A stretch of DNA of 64,000 nucleotides from the NCBI RefSeq assembly GCF_000372725.1, contig NW_005201298.1:316198-380197 (forward strand), written 5' to 3'. The notes under the pieces are model-generated. The model saw only the letters and a list, made by a program, of their open reading frames with translations, searched no databases and was not told where the DNA came from. Positions within the stretch are counted from its first letter, which is position 1. Each line of letters starts with the position of its first letter. Below are positions 1-11,777 of the stretch, piece by piece. A program made the translations under genes and the position numbers. The DNA comes from Emiliania huxleyi CCMP1516. Lineage: Eukaryota > Haptophyta > Isochrysidales > Noelaerhabdaceae.

Positions 1-77
1 TTATTTATTTGTCCAAGTTGCCAGCCAGAACTCAGTACTCTGCAGGCCCAGTACTCAAGGCCCAGCCCGCCTCACCC

Positions 78-943
78 TCAGCAGTACAAGCTCAACCCGA
101 TCGTGAAGAGCGCAGCGAGAGCGGACTGCGTGGGCGGGCGCAGCTCGAGGGGGAGGAAGCGGAACGACAGCAGGTTGTATGGCGTCCAAATGCAGAGCTC
201 GAGCAAGGAGACTGCCCCAAACCCGTCGAGCATGATTTGGAAGGCGGCGGCGGGCGTTTGGCCCATGAGCAGCGGCACGAGGACCAAGTATAAAGTGTTG
301 GCGATGGGTGCCCAGATGAAGTAGTCCGCCGTGCACTTGAGGACGATGATCTCAGGCGTGGTCTCGCTGCCGGCGGACGCCTCGAGCAGCCGCTGCCACG
401 AAGCGCAACCCACTCCCGAGACGAAGAACGCACGAAGCCCAACGCCGCGCCGTGCACATACACATTCGTCGCCTCTACGTCAAGCGCGTAGGCTTCCGCC
501 GGTATTAAGGAGCGCCCAACGACGTCTGCGCCGCCGCGCAGGACTGCGGCCTGCACGGATGCGAGCAGCAGATATCTGCGCTGCATGAGGCGGCGGTACT
601 TGACGGCGGAGCGCTGTCCGAAGCGTCTGGCGCGGGCTGCTGGGCCCAACGTTGTGCGTCGGTCAGGAGGAGACGGCGTGAAGAGCTCCTCAGAAGTCAG
701 CGCGCAGAGCTCCTCGGAAGGGCAGAGCGGGTCAACCAGAGCGTGGATGGCGGCAGCTCGACGTGAGAGCAAGCCGATGGCGGCGGCAGGCTGCTGGTGA
801 GCCGCCGGCATCCAGGCATTCGCAGTCGCGATAGAGAGGTGCAGGGCGAGCCACGATGCCGACGTGGGCCGACGGAGCATGGTCGCGACTCGTCGCAATT
901 TCGCGCAAGCAATCGAATGGTTTGTAGTCTGGGCAAATGACAT
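78..943 (-). CDS. Mpv17/PMP22-family membrane protein
   Basis: Small multi-helix membrane protein of the Mpv17/PMP22 family, which sits in mitochondrial inner, peroxisomal or plastid membranes. The upstream frame (943 down to about 440) has a leader of roughly 110 residues, then YRRLMQRRYLLLASVQAAV and GGADVVGRSL, equivalent to the family's first helix and its GD-x-x-Q block. The downstream frame (about 430 to 78) gives SGVGCASWQRLLEA, then IWAPIANTLYLVLVPLL and IWTPYNLLSFRFLPLELRP, matching the family's conserved W-x-P-x-N and VP...R blocks; the protein ends normally soon after. The halves lie in different frames that switch near 415-440, so either a very short intron or an indel separates them. 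The first Met at 943 may not be the true start. Family assignment is fairly sure; organelle is not. Confidence 0.75.
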
Positions 944-1497
944 GGCAGCAAAAAGAATTTACACAAGAGAACTCTCTCTCAAAAAGAATTTCTCTCCGCG
1001 AGGTGGATATCCTTTGGCCGCGTTGCAGCGAGAAGCGGCGAGAGACTGCGAAAAGAGATACGAAGAGGCAGACTCCCCAGGGTGGGCGACGGCTAGCGCA
1101 CCACACTCCTCTCCTTAAAATCCCTGTGTGGTGGCGTGCCCCACCACTTTGTGTGTGTGGAGAAATTTACCTTACCTTACCTTACGACTTTTGGGACACA
1201 ATCACGATGCACGTGTGTCGTTGTGAAAAACCCCAGCCGCCAGCCCCTGCCGGGGGGGAGAGAGTCTAGCTACAGTATACTGGTGACGTCAACCGCGCAA
1301 AATCGCCCGCCCGTCCTCCTCCGCTCCTGCTCGTAAGTTCGCAAGATTTTACGAGCAGGGGGCAGGGGGGGGCGGGGCGGGGGCCGCCGCCGCGGGGGGG
1401 GGGGGGGGCTCTTTTGTACTTCAAGTCTCCTATCAGTCTCCACCCCCATGGAATCAATTTATAAACAAGTGACTGGAACGGACTGACAGAGCACTCT
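944..1497. repeat. repeat-filled intergenic stretch
   Basis: No gene seen. 970-1025 is a copy of a family that also occurs near 27.5, 57.5 and 61.3 kb (CGAGGTGGATATCC core after a CT-rich run). 1026-1135 matches the 3' end of the ORF element at 50446-50560. 1136-1187 is a SINE-like unit ending in (TTACC)n. 1350-1410 is a G-run region. Confidence 0.6.
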
Positions 1498-4400
1498 TTA
1501 GCACAAGCCCTCGTCGGCACTCTGCGTGCCACCATTGGGCGCTGCCGCCGCATCGCCGAGCGCGACCTCTTGCAGCACTGGCGTCAGCATCCCGATCGCC
1601 TCGTGAACCAGCGTCAGCGCCGCCCCCGCGTCCAAGTGCACCGCCGTGCAGAGAGCGCGGCGCGCCCGCTTGAACGCGGCCGCGTCGGATGCCGCGGAGC
1701 AGCTGCGCGCCGCCTCCGCCCCGAGCGACGCCGCAGAGACTCGGTTGACGGCGTCAGCGAAGTGGGCGGCGGCCGCGCAGACGGAGGTGGCGAGCCAATC
1801 CGCCTGCTCCGCCCGCGACAGAAACGGCCAGTCGGCGCCGCGCAGCATCGCCTCCGCCGGCGCGTCCTCCCCGAGACCGAGCGGCGTCTGCGTGGGCGCG
1901 CGTTGGCACGCGAGCCCGAACCTAGGAGTGTGAGAATTCATTGGATGGAGGAGGACGGCGTCATTCAGAGCTCGCCCGCGCAAACCCGAGCCTCCGAAGC
2001 ACCACGAGCGCGCACGTGGCGAGCTGCCCGAAGCATCGCGCGGAGTAGGCGTGCACCCGTGCCACACCCTCCTCCTCCGTCCAGCTCTGCTCCTCCCCCT
2101 CCAAGCCGCCCTCGGCCGCACCTACTAGACGCCAGGCCGCCCCTCGGCGTCGCGCCGCCTACCCACACGCGCGCCGCCACCCCCGCGCCGCCTCCCCGAC
2201 CGACCGCATCCTCTAGCTCTGCGACCGGCGGCGCGAGCGCTGCTGCGAGAGCGTCCTTCAGCCGTGTCGGCGGCGGCGCGCCGCCCCGACTCGGCGGCGG
2301 CGGCGGCGCGTTGGCGGCGGCCGGCGACGCCTCCGATTCGAGCGCCACGGCGATGGCGTCGAGCGCGGCCTCGATGCGCGGCGTCGAGGCGGCGGGCAGG
2401 CGTGCGAGCTGGAGCTGCACCTATAGTGAGGAGCTGATTCGTTGAGGAAGGAGGACTGACTGGCGCCCGAGTCTCGTGGATCAGCGAGCGGGAGCTGCAC
2501 CCGCAGCAAGGCTCCGTCCCTTAGCCCCTCTAGCGCGCCGAGCGAGGCAGAGCCGCCCAGCCTGTCGAGCCAAGCCTACGCGCGCCACAAGCCGACACCT
2601 CACACTCTCCCTTTCCGCCACCGGCCGCAGACGACCGCCGGCCGCAGCGCCTCGAACGGCGCCAGCTCGGGCGGCGGCGGCGGGCCGGACTCCTCCTCCG
2701 CCGCCGCGCCCTCCTCCCCCCCCTCCTCGCCACCGCCACCGCCCGCCGCGAGCGGCCGAGCGAGCGCAAGCGTGGAAGTTCCGACGTCGGCGACGGCGCC
2801 TGTACGGAAGGTTCCGAGAAGGTTCAGTGGAGGCGCAGCACCTGCACCATCGCACCCGCCTCGGCGACAGCGCGCCGGCCGTCTCGCGAACGTCGGTGGC
2901 GAGCTGGAGGAAGCCGCTCGCCGACTCCTAGGAAGTGTCCAGGAAGTGTCTAGGGAGTGTCTGGGAAGTGTCGAGGACACCGCTCGCCGACTCCTTTGCG
3001 AGCGAGCTGATTGTACCGGTGACGGCGCCGCCCCGCTCCACCAGCTGGCCGCCCCCCTCCTTTAGCCCCTCCTTGAGCCCGCGCGTCATTCCTCGCGCCA
3101 GCCCGTCGCCGACCACCTAGACAATACCCTTCAACCTGAGACACGCACACGCAACACTTCCCCGACGCGTGAGCGTCAAAGCAGCGGCAGTGGCCGACGG
3201 CGCCGTCGCCTCCGTCGGCGCGGCTCCGAAGTCAGACGCCGACGTTGCGGCTGTATCTCGGCTATCTCTCGGCTATCTCGCGGCTATCTCGCGGCTATAT
3301 CGCGGCTATGTCTCGGCTGTATCGCGGTTGTGTCTCGCCAATATCGCGGCAACGTCTCGGCTGTTTCTCGCCTCGGTCGCCGCAGCGCCGAAATCGGACG
3401 CAACCATCGCGCTCACGGCGCTCGCGACGCTCACCGCGCCCCCCGCAAGGCCGCGCACGTTCCGGAGCGGCGAGCCGAGCTCCGCCGCCGCCGTGTCGCT
3501 CTCGCCGGCGGCAAGGCCGTGCGTCGGCTCCGTGTCGGCGCTGGCGAGCCGCGAAGAAGCGTCGACGACGCCCTTCCCCACTGCGCCGGCGGTCGCACCG
3601 ACGGCTCCGACCGCCCCGCTCGACACGTCGGCCGCGAGCGCGGCGAGGCCGACGGCAGACTCGAGCGCGATCCTGTTCCTTTGCCCAGTCCAGGTGAGTG
3701 TGCTGCNNNNNNNNNNNNNNNNNNNNNNNNNNNNNNNNNNNNNNNNNNNNNNNNNNNNNNNNNNNNNNNNNNNNNNNNNNNNNNNNNNNNNNNNNNNNNN
3801 NNNNNNNNNNNNNNNNNNNNNNNNNNNNNNNNNNNNNNNNNNNNNNNNNNNNNNNNNNNNNNNNNNNNNNNNNNNNNNNNNNNNNNNNNNNNNNNNNNNN
3901 NNNNNNNNNNNNNNNNNNNNNNNNNNNNNNNNNNNNNNNNNNNNNNNNNNNNNNNNNNNNNNNNNNNNNNNNNNNNNNNNNNNNNNNNNNNNNNNNNNNN
4001 NNNNNNNNNNNNNNNNNNNNNNNNNNNNNNNNNNNNNNNNNNNNNNNNNNNNNNNNNNNNNNNNNNNNNNNNNNNNNNNNNNNNNNNNNNNNNNNNNNNN
4101 NNNNNNNNNNNNNNNNNNNNNNNNNNNNNNNNNNNNNNNNNNNNNNNNNNNNNNNNNNNNNNNNNNNNNNNNNNNNNNNNNNNNNNNNNNNNNNNNNNNN
4201 NNNNNNNNNNNNNNNNNNNNNNNNNNNNNNNNNNNNNNNNNNNNNNNNNNNNNNNNNNNNNNNNNNNNNNNNNNNNNNNNNNNNNNNNNNNNNNNNNNNN
4301 NNNNNNNNNNNNNNNNNNNNNNNNNNNNNNNNNNNNNNNNNNNNNNNNNNNNNNNNNNNNNNNNNNNNNNNNNNNNNNNNNNNNNNNNNNNNNNNNNNNN

Positions 4401-6001
4401 NNNNNNNNNNNNNNNNNNNNNNNNNNNNNNNNNNNNNNNNNNNNNNNNNNNNNNNNNNNNNNNNNNNNNNNNNNNNNNNNNNNNNNNNNNNNNNNNNNNN
4501 NNNNGGGGGGGGCGGGGACACAAGATTCCAGAAATGGTTGTGTCCTCGCTCCTCGCTCGCCCGGGCGGAGGGCATGGCCGCGGAGGAGGCGCGTACGCGC
4601 TGCCAGGCCTTCCGCAGACAGCCTCTTGGCCAGGCTGAGGGTCGGCTTTGTGTGGCGTGGCCCGTGCGCTGCGCTGCACAAAGCTGCGTAAACTGCGGGA
4701 GCATCCTGTGCTTCCTTTGGGAAGTGCGCAACTCCTGCAGCTGGTGGAGGGCCGTGCCGCCGCTCGTCTGCTCCGTGGACAGGGGGTGGAGGGGGCGGCG
4801 GCAGGGGTGATGACTGTCGTACCGGCGGGCGGAGCGGCGGGCGGACGCGGCGGGCGCGGCGTCGCCAGCAGATGGCTGCGGTGGCGGCGGCGGGCCTGGG
4901 GGCGGTGGCTTGGGCTTCGGCGGCGGCGGAGGAGGAGGCTTGGTCTTGGGCTGCGGCTTGGCTGGCTGCAGCTTGGCTGGCTGCGGCTTGGACGGCGGAG
5001 GCTTGGACGGCGGAGGCTTGGACGGCGGAGGCTTGGACGGCGGAGGCTTGGACGGCGGAGGCTTGGACGGCGGAGGCTTGGACGGCGGAGGCTTTGGGAG
5101 TTGGGGAAGCTTTGGCGCCGCACTCCCCGCCGGGGCGTCCTCCCAGCCGTCGTCGCCTATGGGAAGGTCCCGGCAAGGCTCCGAGACGGTTTCGCAAGCT
5201 CGCGCCTTCCTCGCCGACGCCGCCGCCGTCGTCCCACCCGCCCGGTGCGGCTGCTGCGGGCGGGACCGGCTGCGGCGGCGGCTGCGGAGGCTTCGGCCGA
5301 GGGGCGGAGGCCGGAGCGGTAGGTTTCGCAGGCGCCGTCTCCCAGCCCCCACCGCCGTCGCCCCAGTCGTCGTCGTCCTCCCAGCCGCTTGCCGCCGGCG
5401 CTGCCCTCGGCGCTGCCCTCGGCGCCGGTGCCGGCGCGGCCTGCGCCGGCGGCGCGGCTCGTGGCGCGGCTGGCAGCAGGGTGCGCGGCGCCGACGCTGC
5501 GGCGCCTCGACCCGCCGCCGCCGCCGCGCCTTGTGATTCTGGCGAGGCGATGCCGGCGACTGCGCCGACGTCAGAGGCGAGTGCAGCAAAGCCGGAGACA
5601 GACTCCTTCGCAAGGCCGGAGGCGGCGCCGACGACCGACCCGGCGATGCTACCGAGGCCTCCCCACAGCCCGCCACGCGCACTCTCAGCGCTCGCTGCGC
5701 CGCCCATGCCGCTGCTGCCGACTCCGCCGAGCCGCCCTCCGCCGAGGCCGCCCGAGCCGCCAAACTTGGCGCGCATCCGTGCCGCGGCCTCTTCGCGAAG
5801 CCGCGCCTGGCGTGCGACATACGCGCTCTCGCTCTCGCCAGGCAACGCCTCTACGCCACTCGGGTCATTGGGAACCTTTGCCGCCTTTGGCGGCGGCGGC
5901 GGCGGCGGCGCTCTCGGTCCGGCACGAGTGGCGGGGGCCGGCGCCTTGCGCGGTGGCGGTGCAGGCTCCCAGTCATCGTCATCGTCAGCCCAGTCGCCCA
6001 T
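1498..6001 (-). CDS. FAM114 (DUF719)-like protein, multi-exon, interrupted by assembly gap
   Basis: Minus-strand gene starting MGDWADDDDDWEP at 6001. After an acidic, proline-rich N terminus it has ESESAYVARQARLREEAAAR followed by a KFGG stretch, then LGSIAGSVVGAASGLAKE and SVSGFAALASDV, small-residue amphipathic segments. Related segments recur after the gap: ESAVGLAALAADVSSGAVG (3.6 kb) and KESASG/GFLQLATDVRETAGAL (2.9 kb). Near 2.6-2.4 kb lies FEALRP...LGALEGLRDGALL, and the end at 1498 is preceded by TLVHEAIGMLTPVLQEVAL. This order (repeated glycine/alanine helices, a 'LEALE' block, a C-terminal helix ending LLPVLQ) is that of animal FAM114A proteins, so I assign it there; the Y-x-x-RQ-x-x-L segment also recalls protist ArfGAP tails, but no ArfGAP zinc finger is visible. 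Proline repeats (SKPPP x7) lie at 4.95-5.1 kb. At least three introns carry flanking exon copies. Exon structure is partly inferred. Confidence 0.55.
2404..2501 (-). repeat. intron flanked by an 18-nt direct repeat (FAM114-like gene)
   Basis: Copies at 2404-2421 and 2484-2501 match at 17 of 18 bases, 80 nt apart. On the minus strand the copies start exactly at CTGCGG|GTGCAGCTCC and CTATAG|GTGCAGCTCC, so a GT-AG intron (2500 to 2421, 80 nt) removes one copy and joins ...GALLR to VQLQLARLP in frame. No tandem array here. Confidence 0.7.
2914..2995 (-). repeat. array intron flanked by a 16-nt direct repeat (FAM114-like gene)
   Basis: Perfect 16-nt copies at 2914-2929 and 2980-2995 (66 nt apart) bracket four units of an 11-nt array (GGAAGTGTCTA). 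Read through, the frame meets a TAG formed by the acceptor. In-frame splicing needs either GA-AG at AAG|GAGTCGG...CCTAG|GAGTCGG or a GC-AG donor six bases later that leaves part of the duplication in the protein; the GT inside would break the frame. Confidence 0.7.
3207..3401 (-). repeat. array flanked by diverged 33-nt exon copies (FAM114-like gene)
   Basis: Copies at 3207-3239 and 3369-3401 agree at 27 of 33 bases and both encode SDFGAA(A/P)TEA on the minus strand. Between them lie about ten units of an 11-nt array (GGCTATCTCGC type). Period 162 nt, divisible by three. Confidence 0.65.
3707..4504. other. assembly gap, 798 N
   Basis: Run of N inside the FAM114-like gene. All reading frames through it are artefacts. 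The bases just after it start with a G-run, a likely cause of the gap. Confidence 1.
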
Positions 6002-6037
6002 GTTTGGAAGGAAAGCTGTGGAGGGGCCCTCACCCAC

Positions 6038-6570
6038 TCGCCTGCCGCGCTTCGACCTGAACGCGCCAGCGCCCGCAAGCGGCTAAGCGAGAAATCTGCG
6101 CGGAACACCCCGCCCCCACCCCTCGGGGTGGGGGCACCCGTGTGTGTGTGTGTGTGTACTCACACACGGGGCACCCGCTCCTGCCGGGCACCTGCCGGGC
6201 ACCGCTTGCGGCGCCTGGCAGGGGCACCCCCTGGGTGGGGGCCGGCGATTCCCATGCCGGCTCTCCGCCACAACCCCGACTCCAACGGAAACGCTCGCGG
6301 CAACGGCGCGTCTACCTATCCATATCTGTCGATCGATTCGGCCATCCCGCATGCAGGGGCAAGACAATAGAGCAAACGGTTCTGTGGGGGGCGATTAGTT
6401 GGCACCTCGACGCTGTGGAACGAAAGAATTCTTAAGGAAATAAACCCTCATACCTAACACATAAACCCACAGCGGCGGAATTTTTCAGTCTATGTAGCTC
6501 TTACGAACATATCCGAGGGTGAACTGCTGACAGGGTTTGCGATGAGAAGCGATCCGAACGTAGCATTCGG
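6038..6570. other. intergenic, microsatellite and AT-rich
   Basis: 6140-6160 is a short (TG)n run between C/G-rich inverted segments. 6420-6560 is unusually AT-rich for the window. No gene recognised. Confidence 0.5.
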
Positions 6571-7673
6571 GTGATTTTTGGTCCCCCTAGCTGCGGAGCG
6601 CCCCTTCTCCTCGGAGCTAGTCATTTAAATTATTCTTTTCCTTGGGCCACCAAGAATTGGCTTGGGCTGCAGAAGCAGCGCATCTCAGTCGTTCTTTTTG
6701 TTGTCATTCTTCACACGGCAATCGCAGAGCAGATTGTGAATGAGCTTGCCTGCGGCGAGGGCGGTCGAGTGCTGAAGGCACACGAGGATTTCGCTCGCAA
6801 GGGTGGTGCGTGATCCCCTGTGGCACCCACGTCCCACGATGTCTCGGCCCACCACCATGCCTACCTAGGAGCCGAACCCAGTCTGTGTGTATATGCGGCC
6901 GTCGCGCGCCGTCTCGCTCCTCCTCCTCTGGGATCGCTGGGTGGGCGGCAAGCCGACCCCCCGCATGCATTAAACGCAGAAGAATTCTTAAGATACAAGC
7001 CTCTCTCACAGCACACTGCGGAGGCGCCGCCTCCCGTGCCGACGGGCACTTCATCGCGCTTGGCAACACTGAGGAGCACCTCTCCGTCGTCGTTCTCGGC
7101 CACCCCCAACGGGGTGACCCGGACACGGAGGAGCAGTTGGACCGCGTCAGCGGCGACGGATGGGTGGCAGCGAAGGACGGCGATTATGCCGACGCCCTCG
7201 CCAAGGGCCACACGGTCATCCTCCTCGTGACCGAGTCGACCGGAGCATTCTCCGCCGACCTCGATCGCGTCCTCCGCCAGCTTGCGAGGACCGCACGCGC
7301 CAGTGGGTCCATTGACCACACGCCGTATGGCACCTCTCGCGCGTCCACCCGCTCACACTACACCTTCCACTCCGCCGCCATCTCCGCCGCCATCGTCACC
7401 GCCGACGCCCTCACCATTCAGAACTCGGCCGCCGCCCTCGGCTTCGAGCTCACCCTCGACCCTCGCGATCTCGCCCGGCGCTCGACGTCGGGTCGGCCGC
7501 CATTGCGGTCGGCGCCACCACCTCCTCCCGCCCCCCCCGCAGCCACTGCCGCGCGGCCGCCAATGCGACCGACCCCACCCTCCTTCCCCGACCCCGCCCT
7601 AAACGCCCCCGACAGCGAAGCCCGCGCCGCGCGCGGCACCCCCACCGACTCTACCTCCGACCCCAGGGCCTAG
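6571..7673 (+). mobile_element. retroelement-derived ORF remnants
   Basis: Two overlapping remnants. 6571-6813 encodes NWLGLQKQRISVV...HTAIAEQIVNELA, a pattern like the tail of reverse-transcriptase polyproteins (W...QR...H.A.A..I); its DNA recurs at 61686-61800. 6810-7673 encodes KDGDYADALAKGHTVILLV, then ETTG-like ESTGAFSADLDRVLR, and a proline-rich end. The second resembles 13042-13626 in layout (DYA.AL, an aromatic/acidic strand, a helix, an A-rich helix). Such C-terminal domains follow reverse transcriptases in algal non-LTR elements; no RT core is present, so these are fragments. The call is by pattern, not by search. Confidence 0.5.
6981..7018 (+). repeat. 38-nt dispersed repeat copy 1
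   Basis: Identical to 35325-35362. In the second location it runs directly into the 37-nt block that precedes two ORFs. Confidence 0.8.
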
Positions 7674-7751
7674 GCGGCCCGCCATGAAATCTAGCCGTGT
7701 GTGCTGGCGTCCGGGTCCCAGCGGGTTTTCACGTAACAAGTACACACACAC

Positions 7752-7788
7752 TGGCACGACAAGGGCGCAGACTGGCGCGGACTGGCAC
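7752..7788 (+). promoter_or_regulatory. 37-nt block upstream of a gene, shared with 35361-35397
   Basis: Differs by one base from 35361-35397. It contains two GACTGGC-type units and lies 36 bases before the ATG at 7824; the other copy lies 24 bases before the ATG at 35421. Could be a core promoter/5' leader module or the edge of a repeat. Function is inference. Confidence 0.4.
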
Positions 7789-7823
7789 GTACACCCGCGG
7801 CGCGGGCAGCTACCTCGCTCTCC

Positions 7824-8831
7824 ATGACGAACGAGCTCAAGCGCCCCGCCGAGGAGGACGCTCCCGGCGACCCGGAGGCGAAGCGAGCGGCAGCCGACAC
7901 GCCCGCTTCGGGATCGTGGGGCTGCGCCGGCGCGAGCTTTGCTTCGCTCTCAGCGACAGCGGCATCTGGAGGTGGTAGCGCTTGCTCGTGGGGATCGAGC
8001 GGCGGCGGCGGCTTTGCGGATGTCGCGGCGGGCGGCGGCGGCTTTGGCGCCGTCGCGGCGAACGCCGGCGCCGCGGCCGGCTTTGGCTCCAGCAGCAGCA
8101 CGCTAAACCCCGACGCCGCCGAGTTCGTGCCGGGCGGGGGCGGCGCGGGCGGCGGGGGCGGCGGGGGCGACGGCGAGGCGGCGCCTGCGGATGCCGCGGA
8201 CGAGGAGGGGGCGGCGGCGGAGCCCTCCATCTCCGCTGCGCCCGGCAAGGGCGAGGAGGAGGAGGTTTGCGCACACCGCGTGCGGGCGAAGCTGTTCCTG
8301 CTGTCGGGTCGCGAGGTGCGCCGAGGTGGTGACGGCGCCGAGGCGCCCTCCGCCGAGGGTGCGAAGCCAGCGCCGAACGGCGAGGCGGCGGCACGCGAGG
8401 GCGGCGGTGACGGCGGCGGCGGTGGCAACGGCGTCGGAGGAGGGGAGGACGCGGGCGGCGGTGCGGGCGAGGGCGACGGCGCTGAGCATGGGGCGGATGG
8501 CGCGGGCGAGGGCGGCGCGGGCGAGGGCGGTGGGGGCGAGGGCGGTGGGGGCGAGGGCGGCGCGAAGGCGGCCGCCGGTGCAGACGGGGAGAAGGAGGGC
8601 GGCAAGGAGGGCGGCAAGGAGGGCGGCAAGGAGGTAGAGGCGAGGTGGGCGGAGCGAGGGGTGGGGCAGCTGCGGCTGCTGGTGCCAAAGGACGGGGCGG
8701 GCGTGCCGCGGCTGGTGATGCGAGTGGAGCATGTGCGCCTCCTCCACCCTCCGCCGCCCTCGCCCTCGCCCTCGCCCTCTCCCTCTCCTTCTGCGTGCAG
8801 GCAGGCCGCCGCGTGCCGCGTGCCAACCTAG
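7824..8831 (+). CDS. Ran-binding (RanBD) protein with PAM2 motif
   Basis: Begins MTNELKRPAEED, has FG-type dipeptides (GGGFG, GFGSS), then STLNPDAAEFVPG at about residue 92: a good PAM2 motif (S-x-LNP-x-A-x-x-F-x-P), which binds the MLLE domain of poly(A)-binding protein. Residues about 148-310 read as a Ran-binding domain split by a Gly/Glu/Ala insert: HRVRAKLFLL, then RWAERGVGQLRLLVPKD and PRLVMRVEHVRLL, equivalent to the family's 'RAKL', 'W.ERG.G..K.L' and 'R..MR'. The canonical N-terminal 'E....' strand is present as EEEEVCAHR. The end is uncertain: an intron may begin near 8740 with an acceptor at 8801 (TGCGTGCAG), continuing to 8926. Role by family: Ran-dependent nuclear transport, here possibly tied to mRNA. 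Low-complexity acidic Gly tracts are typical of this genome. Confidence 0.7.
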   Translation: MTNELKRPAEEDAPGDPEAKRAAADTPASGSWGCAGASFASLSATAASGGGSACSWGSSGGGGFADVAAGGGGFGAVAANAGAAAGFGSSSSTLNPDAAEFVPGGGGAGGGGGGGDGEAAPADAADEEGAAAEPSISAAPGKGEEEEVCAHRVRAKLFLLSGREVRRGGDGAEAPSAEGAKPAPNGEAAAREGGGDGGGGGNGVGGGEDAGGGAGEGDGAEHGADGAGEGGAGEGGGGEGGGGEGGAKAAAGADGEKEGGKEGGKEGGKEVEARWAERGVGQLRLLVPKDGAGVPRLVMRVEHVRLLHPPPPSPSPSPSPSPSACRQAAACRVPT

Positions 8832-8922
8832 GCTACCTTAGTCCCAGTGGGGGAGCGAAGCCGATCCCGCCGCTCCGTACGCAATCTCTCGGGTTCTCGG
8901 TTCAAAACGGTCCGGTCAGTGA

Positions 8923-8949
8923 CTGACACGTGACACTGTCACGTGTCAG
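8923..8949. repeat. 27-nt palindrome with two CACGTG boxes
   Basis: 13-nt arms around a single base; each arm contains CACGTG, the core of bHLH/bZIP binding sites. It lies just past the RanBD gene and 240 bases beyond the end of the next gene. Could be an operator or a terminator-like hairpin. Confidence 0.5.
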
Positions 8950-9191
8950 CGTGTCTCTCTAGCGCGCGGAAGCCCGGCGGGTCTCCGCGCAAAGAGGGCG
9001 ACTTTTTTGTGCACTGAGATTAACCTTCACCACGTCTCAGCGCGCCCTCTCTTCGTCCGGCCCGCGCGCAACCCTAAGCGTTGGCGCCGGCCGCCTCTCC
9101 GCTCGTCTCCGGCTGAGCAGTTCACAACTCCACTGTCGCCGCACACTCCCACCCTCCACGGCGCTGGCGTGCGCAACCGGCCGTGCCCCGC

Positions 9192-9551
9192 TCAGCGGAG
9201 CGTCTCCTTCTGCATGTGGTTCTGGATCGCACGCTGCTGCGAGACGGCACCAACCACGTGCCGCTGCTCCAAAGGAGCGCCCTCGCCGCCGAGGTTCTTC
9301 AGCATTCCCGAGCGCTCCGCCCTGCGCATCTCTGCCTCTGCGCGCGCCTCCATATTCTTCGGCATACCACCAATGTGCGCCTGACTTTCACGCTCTTCCT
9401 TCAAGGGCTTGCCTCTCCCGGAGAGCTTTGCGAGCGTGCCGCGGCGCACTGCCTCCGCCTCGACGCGGTCAGCAATCGTCATTGGAAGCACGTCGTCAAC
9501 GATCCGCGCGGTGGAGGAGAGGAGCCGACGAGCTTGGTGGCGAAGCAGCAT
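9192..9551 (-). CDS. DUF1992 (DNAJC28-type) protein, likely mitochondrial
   Basis: 119 residues from the Met at 9551. MLLRHQARRLLSSTAR is a typical arginine-rich mitochondrial presequence, which decided the start. The body has IADRVEAEAVRRGTLAKL and SGRGKPLKEE, the DUF1992 signature (a helix, then G-x-L/F..L-x-G-x-GKPL), followed by RAERSGMLKNLGGEGAPLE, a second copy of the same pattern. DUF1992 forms the conserved part of DNAJC28 and of small bacterial proteins; here there is no J-domain. Function is not established. Upstream in frame, the sequence enters a dispersed repeat (9651-9703), so the ORF extension there is not real. Confidence 0.7.
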   Translation of the reverse strand: MLLRHQARRLLSSTARIVDDVLPMTIADRVEAEAVRRGTLAKLSGRGKPLKEERESQAHIGGMPKNMEARAEAEMRRAERSGMLKNLGGEGAPLEQRHVVGAVSQQRAIQNHMQKETLR

Positions 9552-9650
9552 GTACACACGTGTATGATGGCCAGAGGGGGTCTTCGCGAGAAAAAAAGAA
9601 AAACATGGGATCAGACATTGCGAGAAAAAAGAAAACGGGGAGGCAAAACG

Positions 9651-9703
9651 TTCTGGCCGCTCCGCCGCCACGCTGTTAACGGCCACACGAGCGCCACGCA
9701 GTC
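9651..9703 (-). repeat. 53-nt upstream repeat, identical to 13681-13733
   Basis: Identical 53-nt block, preceded in both places by GCGAGAAAAAAGAAAA. On the minus strand it lies about 100 nt (here) and about 55 nt (at 13.7 kb) upstream of minus-strand starts; at 13.7 kb it also ends five bases before a plus-strand ATG. May be the relic of a mobile element or a shared 5' module. Confidence 0.8.
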
Positions 9704-11193
<1,490 letters not shown>

Positions 11194-11743
11194 TCACGCC
11201 GCGCCGGGCAGCGGGGAGGGGAGGGGGAGCCTGAGCCGCTCGGCGGTCTGCCGCGCCTCCTCCAGCGAGATCATCTCCACCGGATTATGCGCGCCGCAGC
11301 GCGTGGCACGCAGCCGCCACGCCCGCCGCCCGTCCGCCTTCCACATGACAGCCTCGCCGACGGGTGCATTCTGCTTGTAGAAGACCGACACCACTTCGCC
11401 GTTGGCGTACCGGAAGACGCCGGGCCCCTCCTTCTCATCCGCCTTCCACTCGCCCTCGTAGACGGTGCCGTTGGCGTACCGGTAGACGCCGTGCCCCTCC
11501 CTCTCACCCGCCTTGTACTCGCCCTCGTAGACGTCGCCGTCGGCGAATCGCATGACGCCGCGCCCCTCCTTCTCGCCCGCCTCCCACTCGCCCGCCTTCC
11601 ACCAACGCGGGGTCAGGAAGGTGAGAGAGGGCGGCCGTGTAGCGGGAGCGCACCTCCTCGAAGATCGTCTCGCCGAACTTGGAGTCCTTGAGCTTCTTGG
11701 ACGCCTTGCCCGGCGTCTGGTTGCCGCCCGGCGTCTCCGCCAT
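11194..11743 (-). CDS. MORN-repeat protein
   Basis: Starts MAETPGGNQTPGKASKKLKD at 11743, a lysine-rich N terminus, then changes frame near 11600-11650 (probable intron) into three and a half MORN repeats: GEKEGRGVMRFADGDVYEGE, KAGEREGHGVYRYANGTVYE, WKADEKEGPGVFRYANGEV. These have the Y-x-G-x-(W/Y)...G-x-G-x-x-x-(Y/F)-x-x-G pattern. A basic C terminus ends at 11194. MORN repeats form beta-hairpin strips that act in membrane or protein scaffolding. The DNA of the repeats is still similar copy to copy, so they may be recent duplicates. Lies head to tail with the next gene, 34 bases away. Confidence 0.7.
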
Positions 11744-11777
11744 TTCGCCCTGTGTGGACAGAGGTGCGTGGGGCGAT

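Noticed and set aside
3693-3706. Good plus-strand donor CAG|GTGAGT just before the gap
   Set aside because: The minus strand carries the conserved FAM114-like segments here and has its own acceptor (GGAACAG|G); the plus site is chance.
3169-6037. Very long ORFs on both strands across 3.7-4.5 kb
   Set aside because: They translate the run of N and are artefacts; only the minus-strand pieces outside the gap agree with each other.
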